Part shown: positions 22,252-30,451 of the stretch, piece by piece
Layout of the letters: each line of letters begins with the position of its first letter
Position numbering within the stretch: the first letter of the stretch is position 1
Assembly (NCBI GenBank): GCA_029862975.1
Contig: JAOTWP010000029.1
Coordinates: 1-36,820, forward strand
From: Acidobacteriota bacterium
GTDB taxonomy: Bacteria > Acidobacteriota > Thermoanaerobaculia > Multivoradales > JAHEKO01
DNA: 36,820 nt
Reading direction: 5' to 3'
The notes under the pieces: generated by a model
What the model saw: the letters and a program-made list of their open reading frames with translations, nothing else
Database searches by the model: none
Told to the model about the DNA's origin: nothing
Position numbers and translations under genes: made by a program

Positions 22252-23069
22252 CAGGACTCCCCTCCCGCCAACCGTCCCGTGATCGCCAGGAGGAGCCACC
22301 ACACGGGGGCGGCGAAGAGCAGGGCGTCCAGCCGGTCGAGAAAGCCGCCGTGCCCCGGCAGGAGGTTTCCGGAGTCCTTCACGCCAGCCCCGCGTTTCAG
22401 CAGCGACTCCACGAGGTCCCCGAGCTGGGCGGCGACCGAGGTCGCGGCGGCGAGAGCGAGCAGCGACCAGTCGAAGGACGCGTCGCGCCAGGCGGTCCAC
22501 ACCGCCGCGACGACCGCGCTCGCCACCACCGCGGCGAGCCCGCCCTCCCAGCTCTTCTTCGGACTGACGACGGGCGCCAGCCGGCGTCGCCCGAAGCGGG
22601 TCCCGACGTAGAAGGCGGCGCTGTCTCCGATCCACACGACGGCGAGCAGCAGGAACAGCCACCAGGGAGCGCGGGCCTGGAGGTTGGCGAGCGCCGCCAG
22701 CGGCAGACCGAGGTACAGAGCCCCGAACGCCAGCGCCCCCATCGCCGGCGCCGCCTGCTCGACGGGGGTGCGGGCCAGGAGGACCGCGACCGCGGCGCCC
22801 AGCGAGAGCAGGCCGGCGAGCACCCGCGCGCCGTCGAGCGGCTGTCCCACGACGACCCCGGGGGCGAGCGCCACGGCGGTGAGGGGCACCAAGGGAACCA
22901 CCAGCCACAGGGGGGCGGCGGGGGCCCAGCGGCCCTGGATCCGCGAGAACTCCCAGGCGGGGAAGCAGAACAGGACGGCCGCCAGCGCGAAGAAGAGCCC
23001 GGTGGGCAGCCGGAACAGCGCCCAGAGCGCGAGCGGCGCCCCGACGGCGGCCGTGATCAGGCGCTTCAT
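22251..23069 (-). CDS. cdsA: Phosphatidate cytidylyltransferase (CDP-diglyceride synthase)
   Basis: The protein has 272 residues from ATG 23069 (MKRLITAAVGAPLALWALFR); an in-frame upstream extension overlaps the uppS end and is unlikely. It is a polytopic membrane enzyme with about eight helices. The CDP-DAG synthase signature is complete: SPKKSWEGG and, later, GDLVESLLKRGAGVKDSGNL, LPGHGGFLDRLDALL (metal-binding Asp pair). It converts phosphatidate and CTP to CDP-diacylglycerol for phospholipid synthesis. It is shorter than E. coli CdsA (285 aa). It lies 19 nt after uppS and overlaps dxr by one base. Confidence 0.95.
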   Translation of the reverse strand: MKRLITAAVGAPLALWALFRLPTGLFFALAAVLFCFPAWEFSRIQGRWAPAAPLWLVVPLVPLTAVALAPGVVVGQPLDGARVLAGLLSLGAAVAVLLARTPVEQAAPAMGALAFGALYLGLPLAALANLQARAPWWLFLLLAVVWIGDSAAFYVGTRFGRRRLAPVVSPKKSWEGGLAAVVASAVVAAVWTAWRDASFDWSLLALAAATSVAAQLGDLVESLLKRGAGVKDSGNLLPGHGGFLDRLDALLFAAPVWWLLLAITGRLAGGES

Positions 23070-23088
23070 CGGCTCGCCACCCCGCTGG

Positions 23089-23916
23089 CTAGTCGACCTC
23101 GGACGCCCGCTCCGCCCGCGCACTGGCCTCGGACTCGCGGTCCCGGGACGGATCGCTCACTGCTCCGTAACGGCGCTCGCGCCGCTGGTAGTCGAGGATC
23201 GCTTCGTAGAGGTGGCGGCGCCGGAAGTCGGGCCACAGCGTGTCGACGAAATCGAACTCCGAGTAGGCGCACTGCCAGAGCATGAAGTTGCTGATCCGCG
23301 ACTCGCCGGAGGTGCGGATCATCAGATCGGGATCCGCCTGGCCCGCCGTGTAGAGGTAGCGGCCCATCGTCTCCTCGTCGATGTCGGTCCCCTTGCCGCT
23401 CGCCCAGTCGGACACGATCTGCCGGCAGGCGTCGACGATCTCGCAGCGCCCCGAGTAGTTCACGGCGATGTTGAGCTGCATGCCGCTGCAGTCGCGGGTC
23501 GCGTCCAGGGCCGTCTCGAGGGCCGCGACCACCGACGGGTCGAGCTCGCGCCAGCGGCCGAGCGGCGAAAAGCGGATGCCGTTCTCGATCAGGGTCGGCA
23601 GCTCGCGTCGCAGATACTCCTTGAGCAGGTTCATGAGCGCCCAGACCTCGTAGCGGGGACGCTTCCAGTTCTCCACCGAGAACGCGTAGAGGGTCAGGAC
23701 GTCGAGCTCGAGCCGTGCCGCGGCCTCGACCGTGTCGCGAACGGCCTCGACCCCCGCCCGATGCCCGTGGACGCGCGGCAGTCCCCGCGCCCGGGCCCAG
23801 CGGCCGTTGCCGTCCATGATGATCGCGACGTGCCGGGGCAGGCGCTCGAGATCCAAGCGCCTCACGAGAAGCTCTTCCGGCGAACCCGCCTCTGCCAATC
23901 GGCTCACGTCGATCAT
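23089..23916 (-). CDS. uppS: Isoprenyl transferase (undecaprenyl diphosphate synthase)
   Basis: The protein has 275 residues. The P-loop-like active site is HVAIIMDGNGRWARARG (D35). Other family motifs are GHRAG, LTLYAFSVENWKRP, LNIAVNYSGRCEI, DLMIRTSGESRISNFMLW and QCAYSEFDFVDTLWPDF. UppS condenses eight IPP units with FPP to make the C55 lipid carrier for murein and surface polysaccharides. The 25-residue N-terminus before the catalytic block and the charged tail (RDRESEASARAERASEVD) make it a little longer than E. coli UppS (253 aa). It lies 35 nt after truA and starts the uppS-cdsA-dxr-rseP block. Confidence 0.96.
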   Translation of the reverse strand: MIDVSRLAEAGSPEELLVRRLDLERLPRHVAIIMDGNGRWARARGLPRVHGHRAGVEAVRDTVEAAARLELDVLTLYAFSVENWKRPRYEVWALMNLLKEYLRRELPTLIENGIRFSPLGRWRELDPSVVAALETALDATRDCSGMQLNIAVNYSGRCEIVDACRQIVSDWASGKGTDIDEETMGRYLYTAGQADPDLMIRTSGESRISNFMLWQCAYSEFDFVDTLWPDFRRRHLYEAILDYQRRERRYGAVSDPSRDRESEASARAERASEVD

Positions 23917-23951
23917 CGAGGACGCCTATTGTACGCGCCTCGCGCCGCCTA

Positions 23952-24710
23952 TCAATCGGGCAGCGGACGCCAGCGGTCGGGATAGCTCACGTGGTGCAGC
24001 TCGAGTCCCCTTGCCGGGGCGGTCGGGCCGGCCTCGGCACGAGGCCGCCCCGCGAGCAGCGCCGCGAGCCCGGCCGGCGACCGACGCCCGCGGCCCACCT
24101 CGAGGAGGGTCCCGACCAGGCCGCGCACCATCCCCCGCAGGAAGCCGTCGCCCTCGACTTCGAAGACCAGCTGCTCTCCGCGCTCCACCCAGCGCGCCGC
24201 CAGGATCGTGCGGACGGGCGAGCGGTGGCTGCCGCCGGCCAGCGCGAAGGCCGAGTAGTCGTGGCGCCCGACGAGCGCCGCCGCCGCCGCCCGCATCGCC
24301 GCGACGTCGATCGCCGCCGGCACGCGAACGGCGAAGAGGGCGTCGAGCGGGGAGAGGACCGCCGCCCGCACGAGCCGGTACCGGTACTCCTTCGACCGCG
24401 CGTGGCGCCGCGCGTGGAAGCCGTCGGCAATCCGGCAGGCCGCGACCACCCGTATGTCCGGCGGAAGGGCGCGGTTGGTGGCGTGGACGAGACCACGGCA
24501 CGGAAAGGAGCGCCCGGACTCGAAGTGCGCGACCTGTCCACGGGCATGAACGCCGGCATCGGTGCGACCGGCACCCACGAGCCGGATGGCGTGCCCGAGC
24601 ACCCCGGCCAGCGCCTCTTCGAGCACCTGCTGCACCGCCAGGGCGTTGCTCTGGCGCTGCCAGCCGGCGTAGCGGGTCCCGCGGTAGCCGATCGTCAGGC
24701 GGTAGACCAT
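23952..24710 (-). CDS. truA: tRNA pseudouridine(38-40) synthase TruA
   Basis: The protein has 252 residues from ATG 24710 (VYRLTIGYRGTRYAGWQRQS); ATG 24725 would add five residues, and neither start has a clear ribosome site. TruA modifies U38-U40 in the anticodon arm of tRNAs. The catalytic Asp is D51 in GAGRTDAGVHARGQVAHF. HARRHARSKEYRYRL and FLRGMVRGLVGTLLEVGRGR are also typical. The start lies inside the end of the upstream glycosyltransferase gene (stop at 24695), so translation is probably coupled. It is a single-domain enzyme with no fusion. Confidence 0.95.
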   Translation of the reverse strand: MVYRLTIGYRGTRYAGWQRQSNALAVQQVLEEALAGVLGHAIRLVGAGRTDAGVHARGQVAHFESGRSFPCRGLVHATNRALPPDIRVVAACRIADGFHARRHARSKEYRYRLVRAAVLSPLDALFAVRVPAAIDVAAMRAAAAALVGRHDYSAFALAGGSHRSPVRTILAARWVERGEQLVFEVEGDGFLRGMVRGLVGTLLEVGRGRRSPAGLAALLAGRPRAEAGPTAPARGLELHHVSYPDRWRPLPD

Positions 24711-26053
24711 GTGGGGTGGCGCCATAGCAGCACGGCGAACGGCAGCCAGATCGCCGCGTGGACCCAGGGCACGAGCGGCACCTCGCCGAACTGCGGCAGG
24801 TACGACAGGAGGACGAGCCCGGTGAGAGCCAGCCACGCCGGCTGGCGAGCGAGCGCTGCCCAGGGCAGCACCCAGAGAAGATACCAGGGGTAGACGGTGG
24901 CCGAGCACAGCACGAGCGCCGCGAAGGTCCTGCCGGTCGTCGCCGTCGCGTCGGCCTGCCGGTCCTTCCAGAGCCGCCACAGCATCCAGGCGAGCAGCGC
25001 GGCGAGCATTCCCTTGGCGAGCAGCCGGGGATAGACGTAGGGGTAGAAGCGATTCCAGAGCTCGTGCGCGTCCGTCCACAGCTTGAGCCGGTCGAGGCCG
25101 AGCTTGACGGCCTCGTCCAGGCGGAGCGCCGCGACGAGGCGCCAGAGCGGCTCGTAGAGCGGCCCGTTGAACTCCCAGGACACGCCGAAGCGAATCCACC
25201 CGGGGGGAACGCCGCCCGTCGCCCACAGCACGGGAGCGAGCCCCGCCGCCACGACGGCGGCGGACACGACCGCGAAGCGGGCGGGGCGCGGCGCGCGGCG
25301 CGCCCACAGCGGGATCGCCGGCAGCGGCACGAGCTTCGCCAGCACCGCGCCGGCGGCTGCCACGGGCGCCCAGGCGCGGCGGGCGTCGAGAGCCCAGACG
25401 GTGGCGATCACGAGCGCGACGCCGACGGCGTCGACGTGCCCCATGCCGGCCACCTCCAACGTCACCAGGGGATTCCAGGCATAGAGCGCGACGCGCCGCA
25501 TGTCGAGGCCGCGCCGCGCGGCGAGGCTCGCCAGCAGGGCGCAGCCCGCCAGCTCGAGGGCCGTCACGAGGATCTTCCACGCCAGGACGGGGCGGGGAAA
25601 GCGAGCGGCTATACTGAACAGCGTCAGGGCGAGAGGCGGGTAGACGGCTTCGACGTCGCGGTGCGGCATGACGCGCCAGCGCTCGTCGCGCAGGCCTTCC
25701 AGCTGCTCGGCCTGCGGAGCGAGGCCGTAGGGGTTGGCCCCGGCCGAAAGCACCTTGCCGTCCCATACGTAGCGCAAGACGTCGTCGGACAACGTCGGTG
25801 GCAGCGGCAGCAGGAGAAGACGCAGAATCACAGCCAGAGAGAGCAGGCCGGCCCGCCCGAGCGGCGCGCGCCGGACTCCGAACACCGCCCACGCCAGAGC
25901 GCCGAAACCAGCCCCGAGGAGCCCGAGCGTGAAGCCGAGATCGACCGCCAGATCGTGCGACGCGAGAAGCAGGACATGCACCCCCACGAGCGCCGCGGCC
26001 GGGGTGACCGGCGATCGGACCAGCGAAGCGAGGTAGCGAGATCGTGGCGACAA
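24695..26053 (-). CDS. GT-C-type membrane glycosyltransferase (DUF2029/GT87-like)
   Basis: The protein has 452 residues if it starts at TTG 26053, which has GAAGGA 9 nt upstream; GTG 26086 would add 11 residues and overlap the divergent gene more. It has 10-12 predicted membrane helices. The first extracytoplasmic loop has TLSDDVLRYVWDGKVLSAGA-NPYGLAP, the acidic-pair signature of GT-C enzymes that use polyprenyl-phosphate sugars. AGMGHVDAVGVAL and VYPWYLLWVLPWA also fit the alpha-mannosyltransferase-like families. Substrate and acceptor are not known. Together with uppS downstream and the divergent GT2 gene, a polyprenyl-linked glycan pathway is plausible (inference). Confidence 0.85.
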   Translation of the reverse strand: MSPRSRYLASLVRSPVTPAAALVGVHVLLLASHDLAVDLGFTLGLLGAGFGALAWAVFGVRRAPLGRAGLLSLAVILRLLLLPLPPTLSDDVLRYVWDGKVLSAGANPYGLAPQAEQLEGLRDERWRVMPHRDVEAVYPPLALTLFSIAARFPRPVLAWKILVTALELAGCALLASLAARRGLDMRRVALYAWNPLVTLEVAGMGHVDAVGVALVIATVWALDARRAWAPVAAAGAVLAKLVPLPAIPLWARRAPRPARFAVVSAAVVAAGLAPVLWATGGVPPGWIRFGVSWEFNGPLYEPLWRLVAALRLDEAVKLGLDRLKLWTDAHELWNRFYPYVYPRLLAKGMLAALLAWMLWRLWKDRQADATATTGRTFAALVLCSATVYPWYLLWVLPWAALARQPAWLALTGLVLLSYLPQFGEVPLVPWVHAAIWLPFAVLLWRHPTWSTA

Positions 26054-27561
26054 TGCTGACGTCCTTCGGCGGCCCGGTGCTCGCACTCTACTATCTGGTC
26101 CTCGCGGTCCTCGCCTTCTACGGCCTGCACCGGCTGGTCCTGCTGGCGGCCTACTACCGCACCCGGCGCCGCGGCCCCCGCCGCCCGGAAGATCCCGCCG
26201 AGTGGCCCCTCGTCACCGTCCAGCTGCCGGTCTACAACGAGCGCTACGTGGCGACGCGGCTGATCGACGCGGTGTGCCGCTTCGACTACCCGCGCGACCG
26301 CCTCGAGATCCAGGTCCTCGACGACTCGACCGACGACACCCGCGAGCGGGTCGCGGTGGCGGTGCGCCGCTACCGCGCCCTGGGGTACGACGTGACCCAC
26401 CTGCAGCGCGCGGAGCGGACCGGCTACAAGGCGGGGGCACTCGCGGCGGGCTGCGCCGCCGCGCGGGGCGAGCTCGTCGCCGTCTTCGACGCCGACTTCG
26501 TGCCGCCCCCGGACTTCCTGCGCCGGACGGTGCCGTACTTCGAGGATCGCGCGCTGGGCGTCGTCCAGGCGCGCTGGGAGCACGTCAACCGCGACTACTC
26601 CCTGCTGACCCGGGCCCAGGCGATCCTGCTCGACGCCCACTTCCTCATCGAGCATCAGGCCCGCAACCGGAGCGGCAACTTCTTCAACTTCAACGGCACC
26701 GCCGGCCTCTGGCGACGGCAGGCGATCCTCGACGCCGGGGGCTGGGAGCACGACACCCTCACCGAGGACCTCGACCTCTCCTACCGCGCCCAGCTGGCGG
26801 GATGGCGCTTCCTCTTCGTCCCGGAGGTGACGGCCCCCGCCGAGCTGCCGGTCGACGTCAACGCCTTCAAGCGCCAGCAGTTCCGCTGGGCCAAGGGCTC
26901 GATCCAGACCGCCCGCAAGCTGCTCGCGCGGATCCTGCGCTCGGACCTGCCGTGGACGACGAAGCTCGAGGCTTTCGTCCATCTCACGAACAACAGCGCC
27001 TACCCGCTGATGGTGCTGCTGTCGCTGCTGGTGTTCCCGTCCATGCTGCTGCGGCGCGACATCGAGCCGCAGACCATCCTCTTCGTCGACCTTCCCCTGT
27101 TCTTCGGCGCCACGATCGCCGTGCTGCTCTACTACCTCGTCAGCCAGCGGGCGGCGACGGGCGGCGGCCGCGGCGCCCTGCGCTACATGCCGGCCGTGAT
27201 GGGCCTCGGCATCGGGCTGGCGGTCAACAACGCCCGCGCCGCCGTCGAGGGGCTCTACCAGGCCGGCGGCGTCTTCGAGCGCACGCCGAAGTACCGCATC
27301 GAGGCCAGCGGCGACCGCTGGCGCCGCAAGCGCTACCGCGTCCGGCCCAACCTCGCGGTTCTCGTCGAGGGGCTCTTCGCGGCCTACTTCACGCTCTCGA
27401 TCGTCCTCGCCTGGATGCTCGGGATGTGGTCGTCGCTGCCCTTCCTCTACCTCTTCCTGCACGGCTACTGGTACATCTTCCTGCTCACGCTGCTCGGAGG
27501 GCGGCGGGCACCGTGGCGGCGCCCGGCCCGGCTCGCGGCGGGCTCCGCCACGCGGCGCTAA
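26044..27561 (+). CDS. Membrane GT2 glycosyltransferase (cellulose/mannan synthase-like)
   Basis: The protein has 505 residues from GTG 26044; ATG 26053 is an alternative. An N-terminal membrane helix (~11-38) precedes a processive-type GT-A domain with the D,D,D,QxxRW set: DDS (93-95), DAD (149-151), TED (240-242) and QQFRW (278-282). [11 protein letters not shown], the acceptor-site block, is intact. Four or five C-terminal helices follow (~310-500), giving the CESA/CslA-type layout. These enzymes extend beta-glycans or add glucosyl or mannosyl units from UDP- or GDP-sugars. No PilZ domain or BcsB partner is present, so classical bacterial cellulose synthase is unlikely. Confidence 0.9.
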   Translation: MATMLTSFGGPVLALYYLVLAVLAFYGLHRLVLLAAYYRTRRRGPRRPEDPAEWPLVTVQLPVYNERYVATRLIDAVCRFDYPRDRLEIQVLDDSTDDTRERVAVAVRRYRALGYDVTHLQRAERTGYKAGALAAGCAAARGELVAVFDADFVPPPDFLRRTVPYFEDRALGVVQARWEHVNRDYSLLTRAQAILLDAHFLIEHQARNRSGNFFNFNGTAGLWRRQAILDAGGWEHDTLTEDLDLSYRAQLAGWRFLFVPEVTAPAELPVDVNAFKRQQFRWAKGSIQTARKLLARILRSDLPWTTKLEAFVHLTNNSAYPLMVLLSLLVFPSMLLRRDIEPQTILFVDLPLFFGATIAVLLYYLVSQRAATGGGRGALRYMPAVMGLGIGLAVNNARAAVEGLYQAGGVFERTPKYRIEASGDRWRRKRYRVRPNLAVLVEGLFAAYFTLSIVLAWMLGMWSSLPFLYLFLHGYWYIFLLTLLGGRRAPWRRPARLAAGSATRR

Positions 27562-27573
27562 GCTAGGGCCACC

Positions 27574-28128
27574 ATGCAGCCTCGCGAGGTCGCCGCCGCC
27601 CCCCAGCCCGTCACCCTGCGCCCGGCGCGCGAAGGCGACGCCGAGCTGCTCGCGTTCTGGCGGCAGGAGCCGAGCGTGGGCCGCTACCAGCCCCTGGGCC
27701 CCGTCACCCTGCCCCGGCTGCGCGCCGAGCTCGCCGGCAACAACCACCGCGATCTCTTCCGCGGCCGGGGCGAGAAGTTCCAGTGGATCGTCGAGCACCG
27801 CGGCCAGCCGGCGGGCTGGATCACGCTCGTCCCCACCAACTGGGAGCACGGCCTGGCCGAGATCGGCTACGCGCTTTCGACCCCGTTCCAGCGGCGCGGA
27901 ATCGCCCCGCTCGCCCTGCGCCGGCTGCTCGCCGAGGTCTTCGGGAGAACCTCGCTCGAGCGCATCGAGGCGCGCTGCGCGGTCGCCAACGTCGGCTCGC
28001 GCAAGGTGCTCGAGGCGATCGGCTTCCGCCGGGAGGGTCTGCTGCGCGGCTACTTCGTCCTCCGCGGCCGCCGGGTCGACAACTACCTGTACGCGATCCT
28101 GCGCGGCGATTTCGTCGCCGGACCCTAG
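27574..28128 (+). CDS. GNAT-family N-acetyltransferase (RimJ/RimL-like)
   Basis: The protein has 184 residues. The fold begins with VTLRPAREGDAELLAFWRQE and the acetyl-CoA loop is seen in IGYALSTPFQRRGIAPLALR (pyrophosphate-binding Q-R-R-G-I). The C-terminal V-A-N-V-G-S-R-K-V-L-E-A-I-G-F-R block is typical of ribosomal-protein or small-molecule Nt-acetyltransferases. The substrate cannot be read from sequence. It starts 12 nt after the GT2 gene, so it may be co-transcribed and could act on a sugar nucleotide or surface component (inference). Its stop shares the CTAG tetramer with the convergent helicase gene. Confidence 0.9.
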   Translation: MQPREVAAAPQPVTLRPAREGDAELLAFWRQEPSVGRYQPLGPVTLPRLRAELAGNNHRDLFRGRGEKFQWIVEHRGQPAGWITLVPTNWEHGLAEIGYALSTPFQRRGIAPLALRRLLAEVFGRTSLERIEARCAVANVGSRKVLEAIGFRREGLLRGYFVLRGRRVDNYLYAILRGDFVAGP

Positions 28129-30302
28129 AGCAGCTCGAGGTTGGCGTAGCGGGCGGCGAGGCGGCGCTTGCCGACGAGGTCGAAGTAGACGGTGAGCTTG
28201 CCGGTCGTGGTGCCGCCCTCGACCTCGAGCACGACGCCTTCGCCGAGCGTCGGGTGGCGCACGCGGCTGCCGCGCTGGACGGTGCCGGGGGGGCCGGCGA
28301 GGGCCTCCGGCGCGAGGGTCGGGATGTGCGAGACGTCGCGGTCGAAGAACCGGTAGACGCCCGCCGTCTTGCGGTCGGCGAAAAGCTCCGGGCTCTGCGA
28401 CACCGTGAGCGCTTCGGCGGGGATCTCGGCGACGAAGGGCGACTCGATCTGGTCCTGGTAGCGGCCGGCCACGCGGCGGCGGCGGCAGGTCGTCAGCAGC
28501 AGCCGCTCCTTGGCCCGCGTCATGCCCACGTAGAGCAGCCGGCGCTCCTCCTCGAGATCGTCCTGCGAGGCGCCGGCGTTGAAATGGGGCAGAACGCCCT
28601 CCTCGAGCCCGCCGACGACGACCACCGCGAACTCGAGCCCCTTGGCGGCGTGCAGCGTCATCAGCGACACGCCGCGGGCGGCCTCCCAGGTGTCGATGTC
28701 GGCGACGAGCGCAACGTGGTCGAGGAACGCCGTCGTGTCGTCCTCTTCGCCGCGCGCGGCGGCCTCCTCGGTGTACTCCTGGGCCGCCGTCAGGAACTCC
28801 TCGATGTTCTCGAGCCGGGCCTGGGACTCCGGGTCGTCGCCTTCGAACTGCCTGGCATAGCGGCTCTCGGCGAGCAGCCGGTCGAGCAGCGCCGGCAGCG
28901 GCAGCTCCTCGCCGGCCTGCCGCAGGCCCTGGACGAGATCCCGGAACCGCTCGAGGGCCTTGGCGCTGCGCGCCGGGAAGCTCGAGAAGTCCGTCTGCCG
29001 GAGCGCCTCCCACAGCGAGCCGCCGAACTCGGCGGCGGCGGTCTCGAGCTGCTGCCGGGTGCCCTTGCCGATGCCGCGCGGCGGACGGTTCAGGATCCGC
29101 AGCAGCGAGTAGTTGTCGCGCGGGTTGCGCACGACCCGCAGGTAAGCGATCAGGTCCTTGATCTCCGCCCGCTCGTAGAAGCGCGTTCCGCCGACGAGCA
29201 CGTAGGGGATCTCGCGCCGCAGGAGGGCCTCCTCGAAGGCGCGGGTCTGCGCGTTGGTGCGCACGAGGATCCCCATCTCCGAGAGCGGATACTCGTCGCG
29301 CAGATCGTCGAGCGAGCTCACCACCCAGCGCGCCTCGTCCTGGTCGTCGCGCGCCCGGTAGAGCTCGATGGGCGCTCCGGCGCCGACGTCCGTCCACAGC
29401 TGCTTGGGGCGGCGGCGCTCGTTGTGCGCCACGAGCGCGCCGGACGCCGACAGGATGTTCTGGGTGGAGCGGTAGTTGCGCTCCAGCTTGCGCACCGTCG
29501 CCCCGGGGAAGTAGCTGTCGAACTCGAGCACGTTGTCGAGGTCGGCGCCGCGCCAGCGGTAGATCCCCTGGTCCTCGTCGCCCACCGCCGTCAGGTTGCC
29601 GGACGAGCCGACGATCTGGTGCACCAGCCGCATCTGGGCGTGGTTGGTGTCCTGGAACTCGTCGACGAGGAGGTAGTGGACGCGGTCGCGGAGCCGCGCG
29701 AGCAGATCGGGATTGCCGTCGAGCAGCTTGACGGAGAGGCGCAGCATGTCGTCGAAGTCGACGGCCGAGGACTTGACGAGGGCCTGCTGGTAGGCGCGGT
29801 AGACGTCGGCGACCTTGCGCTCGAAGAAGTTGCTCGCCTCCCGCTCGTACTCGGCCGGCCCCAGGAGGCGGTTCTTGGCGGCGCTGATGGTGCCGAGCAC
29901 CGCCCGCGGCCGGAAGGAGCTTTCCGCCATGTTCTCGGCGGCCAGGGCCTTCTTGACCAGCGCCAGCTGGTCGTCGGCGTCGAAGATGGCGAACCCCGGG
30001 CGGACGCCGACGCGATCTCCCCAGCGCCTGAGCAGCACCAGCGAGAAGCGGTGGAAGGTGCCGACGAACGTGGGCAGCGGCCGCAGCGCGAGCAGCCGCT
30101 CCACCCGCTCCCGCATCTCGCCCGCCGCCTTGTTCGTGAAGGTGACCGCGACGATGGCGCTGGGGTCGATCCCCACCTCCCGCACCAGCCACGCGACCCG
30201 ATGGGTGATGACCCGGGTCTTGCCCGAGCCGGCTCCGGCCAGGACTAGCTGCGCCCCCTCGCCGTGGGTCACGGCCTCCCGCTGCTCCTCGTTGAGGTCC
30301 AT
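28125..30302 (-). CDS. uvrD: ATP-dependent DNA helicase UvrD/PcrA
   Basis: The protein has 725 residues, close to PcrA (~724). ATG 30302 lies behind GAGG; upstream in-frame codons (GTG 30329) lack a ribosome site. SF1A motifs in order: Q motif (LNEEQREAV), Walker A (LAGAGSGKTRVITHRVA), Ia (TFTNKAAGEMRERV), Walker B/II (LLVDEFQDTN), III (VGDEDQGIYRWRGA), IV (LERNYRSTQNI), V (MTLHAAKGLEF) and VI (LLYVGMTRAKERL). A C-terminal Tudor-like domain (VRHPTLGEGVVLEVEGG) binds RNA polymerase in PcrA/UvrD. It acts in nucleotide-excision and mismatch repair and in recombination control. The downstream GNAT gene is convergent. Confidence 0.96.
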   Translation of the reverse strand: MDLNEEQREAVTHGEGAQLVLAGAGSGKTRVITHRVAWLVREVGIDPSAIVAVTFTNKAAGEMRERVERLLALRPLPTFVGTFHRFSLVLLRRWGDRVGVRPGFAIFDADDQLALVKKALAAENMAESSFRPRAVLGTISAAKNRLLGPAEYEREASNFFERKVADVYRAYQQALVKSSAVDFDDMLRLSVKLLDGNPDLLARLRDRVHYLLVDEFQDTNHAQMRLVHQIVGSSGNLTAVGDEDQGIYRWRGADLDNVLEFDSYFPGATVRKLERNYRSTQNILSASGALVAHNERRRPKQLWTDVGAGAPIELYRARDDQDEARWVVSSLDDLRDEYPLSEMGILVRTNAQTRAFEEALLRREIPYVLVGGTRFYERAEIKDLIAYLRVVRNPRDNYSLLRILNRPPRGIGKGTRQQLETAAAEFGGSLWEALRQTDFSSFPARSAKALERFRDLVQGLRQAGEELPLPALLDRLLAESRYARQFEGDDPESQARLENIEEFLTAAQEYTEEAAARGEEDDTTAFLDHVALVADIDTWEAARGVSLMTLHAAKGLEFAVVVVGGLEEGVLPHFNAGASQDDLEEERRLLYVGMTRAKERLLLTTCRRRRVAGRYQDQIESPFVAEIPAEALTVSQSPELFADRKTAGVYRFFDRDVSHIPTLAPEALAGPPGTVQRGSRVRHPTLGEGVVLEVEGGTTTGKLTVYFDLVGKRRLAARYANLELL

Positions 30303-30415
30303 CTCGAGCCTCGTGGCCGCCGTCTTCACGGGCCGAAGTGTCGCCCAAGCGCCAAAGCCGCGCAACCCGGCGCCCGCCGGCGTGCCCCGGGCTTATCCCG
30401 ATCTTCACCTGGGCG

Positions 30416-30421
30416 TATACT
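30416..30421 (+). promoter_or_regulatory. Candidate -10 box of the DUF5916 gene
   Basis: TATACT at 30416-30421 is a 5/6 match and lies 30 nt before ATG 30452. A weak -35-like TTATCC (30393-30398) is 17 nt upstream. The 149-nt gap is shared with the divergent uvrD. Confidence 0.35.
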
Positions 30422-30451
30422 CTGGTGCCCTCTCGCGGACGCCCGCCCTCC

